Of a DNA stretch of 64,000 nt, positions 58,005 to 64,000 are shown piece after piece. The translations under genes were made by a program, and so were the position numbers. The number at the start of each line of letters is the position of its first letter. Within the stretch, counting starts at the first letter, position 1. The notes under the pieces are model-generated. The model was not told the DNA's origin, did not search any database, and worked only from the letters and a program-made list of their open reading frames with translations. This stretch comes from Cutaneotrichosporon cavernicola. Its lineage: Eukaryota; Basidiomycota; Tremellomycetes; Trichosporonales; Trichosporonaceae. The DNA is taken from positions 682,001 to 746,000 of the forward strand of contig NC_083398.1 of assembly GCF_030864355.1 (NCBI RefSeq). Direction: 5' to 3'.

Positions 58005-59424
58005 TTACATCTCGCGCCGGCAGAAGTAGCACCGCCAGCCCTGCGCGATCCAGCGAGCATAGCAATGGTCTGTAGTCAGCTCACCAAACAGTTATCAGAT
58101 ATCTGCACTCACAATCCAGGTTGTTCCCCTCTGTGTCACCGTCACACTCGCCAATCTCCGGCGGCGGCAGGCTCCCATCGTCGCTATCCGTCTCGGTTAC
58201 GGCTCTCTCGGTAGCCGCCTCGAGAGTTTGGTCTACCAAAATTGTGTCGGAATCGAGTACGCCCTCTATCGCGCCAATCAGCCCCTCGATGATCTCCAGG
58301 CTCTCTGCGTAGAGGTACGGCGCGGTGGAGCGGGCCGTGTCGGCACGTGCCTGCTCCGCTGAGGTGCGAGGATGTACGAGGGCACGGAGGCGGTCAGCGT
58401 GGCGCTCCCCGAGCCTCAGCCAAGCGCGGGCCTCCGCGCGGGAGGTGCCAGACAACGCTTCCGAGGAGTCCACAAGGGGCCCGGAGCGCACCAAGGGCGG
58501 GGGTATCTCAGAATAGGGGCCAGGCGTGAACCACGGTAAGTTGAAAGCCGGCTCAGACCCCGCAGCAATAGAGCCGTAGTGAGAACGAAGAGCAGTAGGA
58601 ATGGACTCGGCGCGGAGGCAACGGGGAGAAGGAAGTAATGGGAAAGTGAGCGGCAACGAGTAGGGGTCTACCGTCTGCCGCATCCTCTGTTGCTCGACCT
58701 CGCTCAGTTCATGGTCAGAGACGGCCAGGTCCGGCACGCCGCGATGGGTAAAAGAAAACTCAGGGTGAACAAAGTCGGCCAGGTCGGGGGGCCGTGTGTG
58801 CCCGACAGCTGCACTTTCGAGCTGTCCCACTACGTCGCGGAGAGGCGAGAAGGGAATGGACATTAAACGGCCGTATTGCCGCCGTGCGCCGTTTCCTTCG
58901 TCGCTATTGTTGGTCCAACGCATCGGGGGGAGATATGGGGGCCGGTCTGGGTGCAGGATGTTGACGCTGGCGGAGGTGGTCTGCGGTAAGGAATTGGAGG
59001 AGGCGACAGGGAATGTGACAGCCGGGGTGTGGTCCTGCAGATAGCTTTGGTAACGTGCCTCAAGCTCGACTGCGCTCATGCGCTGGCTGGAGTCACGGAG
59101 GACGAGCTCCGGCACCGAGCCGTCCCAGTTGCGGAAGGTGTTGGAGCGGTGCAGAGCAGTCCTGCCCATCCGGTGAGTAGGGATGGCGGCATCAGCAGTA
59201 CTGCCCGGTACACGTCTGCGGCGACCTCCTTGCCAGAGGGGGACACGGCGAGCGCGTGTGTCCGTGGAGAAAGTCGAGTCGAGAGTGCGTGTCGAGCTAG
59301 ACACGCTGGTTCTGCCAGGATGGGTGGTAGAGACACCAGTGCTACTCGGCTCACGGATCAACTGGTACAAGCGAAGCGGCTCGGTGCGCGTGAGCTCGCT
59401 CTCGCGGGGCTGCGTCGGAGGCAT
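58005..59424 (-). CDS. Cysteine-tail family protein C (unrecognised; candidate zinc-binding C-terminus)
   Basis: Two exons, 59424-58113 and 58069-58005, give 458 residues. I chose the first ATG of the frame. Most of the protein is Arg/Ser/Pro-rich and low in hydrophobic residues, with a helical part near residues 370-420 (AEARAWLRLGERHADRLRALV, then YLYAESLEIIEGLIGAIEGVL). The end is EIGECDGDTEGNNLD, YHCYARWIAQGWR, CYFCRREM: the same C-x12-C-x10-C-x2-C as in the genes ending at 34873 and 37039, with the intron in the same Tyr codon and a 65-nt final exon equal to gene A's. It lies 21 kb from its paralogues on the opposite strand. Function unknown; zinc binding inferred from the four cysteines. 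Confidence 0.7.
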
Positions 59425-60498
59425 TGTGGGGTATGCGTAGAAGGACCAAGGAGTAGGATGCAGTGGATGAAAGAAAGAACAAGTGGGTGGTGAGAAAGAG
59501 TTATTGTCACAACAAGGGGGAGTGAAAAGAAGGTCAGGTGTGGGTAAGACGCACAGACACACAGTGAGTCACCCGAGTACCCCCTCACCGGTGCACGGCT
59601 GTGGCAGCGCCCGCTCTGCTGCTCCTCCTGCGCGCCCCCACTGATGAATTTCACGTCCTCCCAGCTCCCATTCGCACCGACCGTACGAGTTGGTCTCAAG
59701 GTCCGAAGTGAATTGGAGAGGAAGTGCGAGTTGGGCAAAACGGAGATTTGGAGGACGTCTTGTGGGTTGCGGAGGACTTGAATACATGGGCGGCGTTCAC
59801 ACCACTGCGCGCCACTCAAATCTGACCCTGAACAAAGTAGTGATACATCCATGCATGTACGTGTGCACCTGCGGTCAGATTATCCACATCTGACGAGGCT
59901 GAGACTGGGGAACGGGGGAGGGGGGGGAGGAGGAGGGGGGAGGAGGAGGAGGAGGAGGAGGAGGAGGGGAACTGACCGTGGAGCGAATGGAGCGGATGAA
60001 GGGGAGTGACAGAGCTGTCAGTGGAGGCCACAGAAACAGTGAGGCTCCTCCCCAATCTCTCAGCCTTTTGGAGCATTGTTTCATTACGGGCGCAAACCGG
60101 GTGGCGACAAGGAGGACCTCGACTCGTTACGATGCACGGATCCACCGAGTGGTGCTTGTGCACGCCCGCTATGGACTGCATAGTGTGTGGTATGGACGAA
60201 CACGCTCGTATTCGGAGACCTATGTTATCAGCGTTAGCCGAGTCGATGAGCGCACTGGATGGCATGGGAGACGGGACACGTCCTAGTCCAGATGAGTGCA
60301 CACAAGTGCCCTCGATCTGGTGGTACGTGGGTCGTCTACCCAGTGGGAACCCGTACAAAATACACCTTCCTCCCTCATGGATCTCTTTCACCTTCCTCCC
60401 ATCTCTCAACTCACATTCTCACTCATCCCCGTCATCCACTCGTCTCTCTCCTTGACACTCACTCTCATCTCGCCCCACAGAATCCAGTCCAACCAAGC
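59425..60498. promoter_or_regulatory. Divergent intergenic region gene C / BTB gene
   Basis: About 1.07 kb between opposite starts. Contains a purine-rich (GGA)n tract at 59912-59969 and a pyrimidine-rich BTB leader at 60360-60480. No gene supported. Confidence 0.5.
59912..59969. repeat. Polypurine (GGA)n tract
   Basis: 58 bp of almost pure G/A with 11 or more GGA units; could form triplex or quadruplex structures. Confidence 0.85.
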
Positions 60499-61333
60499 AT
60501 GCCCCCGATACGCTCTCCCCGCTTCTCCCGCTCCCTCCGCACTTCCATCTCCGCTTCCGACGCACAAGAAGAGGAATCTCTGAACGACGACATCGAGCCT
60601 ATCGACGACCAGACGTGGACGACAGGGGACTTCACGCTTGTCTCGTCCGACCTGGTGATCTTCAAGATTGAGAGCTACCACCTTCTCTCGGCCAGGTACT
60701 CGGCCGCCTCACAGAGCTAATGCCAGCCCGGTTTTTGGTGCCGCCAGCACCGTGAGCCCAGGTGAGCAGCGCATCGAGTTCGCCGACCTCGAGCTCGAGA
60801 CCGCCCCTGTCCTCCGCCTCTTCCTCTCCCTCGCCACCACCGCTACCTTCGGCCCCACCTTCACTCCCTCCGCCGCCCTGGAGCACGAGGACCCCAACCT
60901 CACACTCCTTCCCCTCATCGCCTTCCTCCAGAAGTACGACGCCATACGGGTCCTCCGCGCCGCACTCTCCTGTATCGACCGCCTCGTATCCACGGGCAAG
61001 ATGACCGCGTACGCTGGGCTCATCCTCGGCGTGACGGCCGACGACGTGCCCACCTGCACAACGGCCCTGAACACGGAGGACGCGCGCTTCCCGTTCCCGA
61101 CACCCGATGACCCAGTGTACTGTGCCGGCGCGAACCGCTCCACTGTCAACCCACGCGGGTTCCCTTACAATGTGTGGCGCAAGCTCTCCCCGCAATATAC
61201 GTGGGCACTCACGCGTGGATGGATACCGGGCCAGACGGACGGCTTTCCCGACCGCTTCGAGCGGCTCATCAAGCTGGCGAAGGCGCACGATGGCGAGAAG
61301 ATCGCGGATGGTGAGGAGGTCGAGGTGGAGTGA
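60499..61333 (+). CDS. BTB/POZ-domain protein
   Basis: Two exons, 60499-60695 and 60727-61333 (31-nt intron), give 267 residues. Residues 40-125 fit a BTB fold: DFTLVSSDLVIFKIESYHLLSARSPVFGA is the typical D-x(3)-S-x(4)-F-x-hydrophobic-H-x(3)-L-x(3)-SPVF pattern, followed by RIEFADLELETAPVLRLFLSLATT and YDAIRVLRAALSCID. The remaining half is helical without a recognisable partner (no MATH, Kelch or zinc finger) and resembles the many short fungal BTB proteins in basidiomycetes, which may act as Cul3 adaptors. Target unknown. Confidence 0.8.
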
Positions 61334-61514
61334 GGTGAGTTAGCTGTGCAGTTTTGGATGGCTAGCTGACAGACAGAACCGCAGGCCCGTGAAGTGGAGA
61401 TACCGGCAGACGTGATAACTAGAAGTCAGTATAATGAGCAGAGAAAGATGTGAGAGATGAGTTCGAGGTCTTCACTGTGCCAAATTGCCTGCTAATTTGC
61501 TCAGCGGTCATCTC

Positions 61515-62294
61515 CTAGATATCGCTTCCGATGATGTCGCGCACGAACGGCATGTTGCCGGCCATGAGCCCGCCGTCGACGGGAATGACGGCGCCCGTTA
61601 TCCCCGCGGCCAGTGGAGAGGCGAGGAAGACAATGGTGTTCGCGACGTCTTCAGGAGCGAGGATTCTGCCGATGGGGTAATGCCGTGCTGCGGCGTCGAG
61701 TACGGCGGGGTCACGGTGGGCCCACGCGGCCGTCCGCACCGAGCCAGGCGCGACGACATTGGCCCGCACGCCCTTGCATCCGAGTTCGACGGCGAGAGCA
61801 CGCGCGTAGGCAATCAGCCCCGCCTTTGCAGCAGCATAAGCAGGATTACCGTAATGCGTTAGCGCGTTCACCGAGCTTGTGAACACGATCGTGCCGCCCC
61901 GCCCAGCCTTGTCCCACACCTTGGTAACCGGCGCAGTGACATGATACGCGCCAGTGAGGTTGGTTGCCAGCTCGGCATCCCACATCCCCTCCTCCTCCAA
62001 CGAGGCGAGCGAGTCGGCACGCGACGCACCCGCATTGTTCACCAGCACGTCTGGAGTTGCGCCGAGTACTTCGAGCTCGTCGATGGCGCGTCGGCACGCC
62101 GCGGCGTCCGTGATGTCAAAAGCTAGGCGGTGATGCAGCGGCAGGCCGGCTAGCTGGGTGATGTCCTGGTCCGCTCCCGTGACGTAAGCACCCGCAGAGA
62201 CAAAGGCGGCGACGATTGCGCGGCCGAGGCCCCCGCCGGCACCGGTTACGAGGACGTGCTTCCCGGTCAAGCCGAAGGGATGAGGGGTGGACAT
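61515..62294 (-). CDS. Short-chain dehydrogenase/reductase (FabG-like), intronless
   Basis: A single exon of 259 residues. It has the classical SDR set: TGAGGGLG cofactor loop (residues 17-24), Asp60-type FDIT, NNAG at 86-89, catalytic Ser140, Tyr153 and Lys157 in YAAAK, then VAPGSVRT and the C-terminal VDGGLMAG. Closest style is bacterial/fungal 3-oxoacyl-ACP reductase-like SDRs with an NAD(P) preference not decidable here (GADQD after beta2 favours NAD). It is one of very few intronless genes in this window. Convergent with the BTB gene and 338 bp from RFC2, head-to-head. Confidence 0.9.
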   Translation of the reverse strand: MSTPHPFGLTGKHVLVTGAGGGLGRAIVAAFVSAGAYVTGADQDITQLAGLPLHHRLAFDITDAAACRRAIDELEVLGATPDVLVNNAGASRADSLASLEEEGMWDAELATNLTGAYHVTAPVTKVWDKAGRGGTIVFTSSVNALTHYGNPAYAAAKAGLIAYARALAVELGCKGVRANVVAPGSVRTAAWAHRDPAVLDAAARHYPIGRILAPEDVANTIVFLASPLAAGITGAVIPVDGGLMAGNMPFVRDIIGSDI

Positions 62295-62632
62295 GAGGGA
62301 TGAGTTGAGAAGAGAGAATGAGGGAGTGGGGAGAGCGAGGACCGCGAGGGAGAGTTATATGTGCTGTTGCACAGGCCTCAGTGTGATAGACATGGCTCGT
62401 TGAACAGGCGTCAAGATGCAAAGGGTGAGTGAGGCCAACTTGCCCACCACACAGACATCGGCGACCTTGCCGGTGTTAAGGTGGCGACGTCAGTCACAGT
62501 TCTCAATCGTAATGCTTAGAAGTTGATAATAAATTTATAATGCCCATAACTATTAGCCCGTGCCTGAGTCCACGCGACTTGACGCGTCGCGATTTCAAGC
62601 AATGTCACCTTCCCTCCACTCTCCTCATCATC
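62295..62632. promoter_or_regulatory. Divergent intergenic region SDR / RFC2
   Basis: 338 bp between opposite starts. An AT-rich patch at 62515-62550 contrasts with the surroundings. No individual site certain. Confidence 0.45.
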
Positions 62633-63967
62633 ATGGCAACAACGTTTGGAGCACGCCCCGCCGCCACGGCCGAGCAGCAGCAGCGCCTGCAGCCCTGGGT
62701 AGAGAAGTAGTGAGTCAGCTGCCTCCTGTGTCAGAGCTGACACCAGCCGGCCCAAGACGATTGACGATGTCTCGTCGCAGGAGAATACGGTTGCGGTGCT
62801 GCGCAAGGCGCTGGCGTCGACCAATGTGAGCTATGGCACTGATAGTGGAGCTGACACCAGCTTCCGCACATGCTGTTCTACGGGCCACCGGGGACGGGCA
62901 AGACTTCGACCATCCTCGCGCTCGCGCGGCAGTTGTTTGGGTGGGTCCTCGATTGTTTACACACTGCTCGGCCTGTGCCAAGGCGCCCTCCTGCGGCGCC
63001 CAGTTACATCTCCTGGTCATCGAGCTGACACCAGCCCTGACCTCTTCCGCTCGCGTGTGCTCGAGCTGAACGCGTCTGACGAGCGCGGTATCAGCGTCGT
63101 GCGTGAGAAGATCAAGACTTTTGCGCGCGAGACCCCGCGCAACGTCGGCGTCTCGTCCGACGGCAAGGTGTACCCCGCGCCACCGTACAAGCTCATCATT
63201 CTTGACGAGGCCGACTCGATGACGCAAGACGCGCAGAGCGCCCTCCGCCGCATCATGGAGACGTACTCGCGCATCACGCGCTTCTGTCTCGTCTGCAACT
63301 ATGTCACCCGGTGAGCTCCCTGAGCCCGACCAAGCTGACAGCAGGATCATCGAGCCGCTCGCATCGCGCTGCTCCAAGTTCCGTTTCCGTCCTCTCGCGG
63401 CCGACTCGTCGCAGGCGCGTATCGAGATGATCGCCAACGCCGAGGGCGTGAACGCCGAGCCAGGCGTTCTCGAACTGATCCTGAAGCTGGCTAACGGCGA
63501 CCTCCGAAAGGCCATCACGTACCTCCAGACCGCGCAGCGGCTGCACTCTACATCCAACCCCCCAACAGCTATCACCACCATGTCCGGTGAGCTGGTACCG
63601 CAGGATCTAGCTGACATCAGTACACGAGATCTCGGGCATCGTGCCGGGGAGCGTGATCGACCGCCTCGTGCGGTCTATGGGCATCGAGCCTGGAGAAGGG
63701 ATTAGCCCGTCCGCCGCGTCAGGATTTGAGGGTGTGCGGAACGCTGTGCGTGGCGTCGGGCGCGAGGGATGGTCTGCGGGACAGGTGCTGGAGCAGATCC
63801 ACGACGCGATTGTGCCGATGGAGAGCATTCCGACGATGGCCAAGGCGAACGCGGCGATCGCCATTGCCGAGTGCGACAAAGCTTTGTGCGAGGGCGGCGA
63901 CGAGGAGCTGCAGCTGTTCGAGTGCTGTCTGCGGGTCAAGGACGCGATGGAGAAGGCGTACAAGTAG
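62633..63967 (+). CDS. RFC2: Replication factor C subunit Rfc2 (clamp loader)
   Basis: Six exons (62633-62709, 62747-62825, 62861-62940, 63035-63310, 63345-63586, 63621-63967) give 366 residues. The AAA+ clamp-loader signature is complete: [30 protein letters not shown] (Walker A, residues 60-67), [28 protein letters not shown] (Walker B, 133-139), [14 protein letters not shown] and [10 protein letters not shown] with the arginine-finger SRC. The insertion between FARET and PPYK fits yeast Rfc2/human RFC4. It loads PCNA with Rfc1, 3, 4 and 5 and also joins Rad24, Ctf18 and Elg1 complexes. All introns use GTGAGN donors and CTGACANCAG-type ends. The gene is complete, 33 bp before the window end. 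Confidence 0.96.
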
Positions 63968-64000
63968 GGTGAGGCGGGGGAGAGGTCTCGGCCAGGGACC

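Overview
This window reads as nuclear DNA from a basidiomycete yeast, most likely a Tremellomycete and perhaps Trichosporonales. The reasons are a GC-rich compact genome, almost every gene broken by very short introns, introns ending in a branch site CTGAC/CTAAC placed only a few bases before the 3' AG, and family members such as listerin, Hap3, a fused glutamate synthase, Gid4, Rap1 and divergent H2A/H2B genes. Genus assignment is inference. I see no transposon, viral, CRISPR or organellar segment. All exon coordinates come from reading splice signals and keeping frame; none is backed by transcripts.

Layout, left to right. 0-16 kb is a dense housekeeping block: Mcp1-like mitochondrial membrane protein (cut by the window edge), Cms1, the spindle-midzone protein Ase1, a secreted carboxylesterase, an orphan small gene, a tail-anchored Ubc6-type E2, the CCAAT-factor subunit Hap3 and the ribosome quality-control ligase listerin. 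16-25 kb holds a DUF1917-like gene with an apparent 20-nt intron and the 2145-residue glutamate synthase, whose first AUG lies directly before the catalytic cysteine. 25-28.6 kb is gene-poor. 28.6-33.4 kb has an alpha/beta hydrolase, an intron-bearing tRNA-Phe(GAA) and a divergent H2B/H2A pair.

33.9-38.9 kb is an accessory-looking stretch of three unrecognised genes in tandem. Two of them, plus a third gene at 58-59.4 kb, end in the same small cysteine module, C-x12-C-x10-C-x2-C, with a phase-1 intron at the same codon. I take this to be a lineage-specific family with a candidate undescribed zinc-binding tail, and it is the main novelty here. The third tandem gene appears related only by a short helix and lacks the module.

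39-64 kb continues with an F-box protein, a DUF1776/SDR-like protein, a GPI-anchored Ser/Ala-rich surface protein, a Rap1-type telomere protein, Gid4 (with an extra N-terminal CxxC pair and a loop carrying four RRxS sites), asparagine synthetase head-to-head with Gid4, an FG-repeat nucleoporin-like protein, the third cysteine-tail gene, a BTB protein, an intronless SDR oxidoreductase and Rfc2. Functional themes are nitrogen assimilation (glutamate synthase, asparagine synthetase), ubiquitin-dependent quality control (Ubc6, listerin, Gid4, F-box, BTB) and chromosome maintenance (histones, Rap1, Rfc2, Ase1), but neighbouring genes are not arranged as operons.
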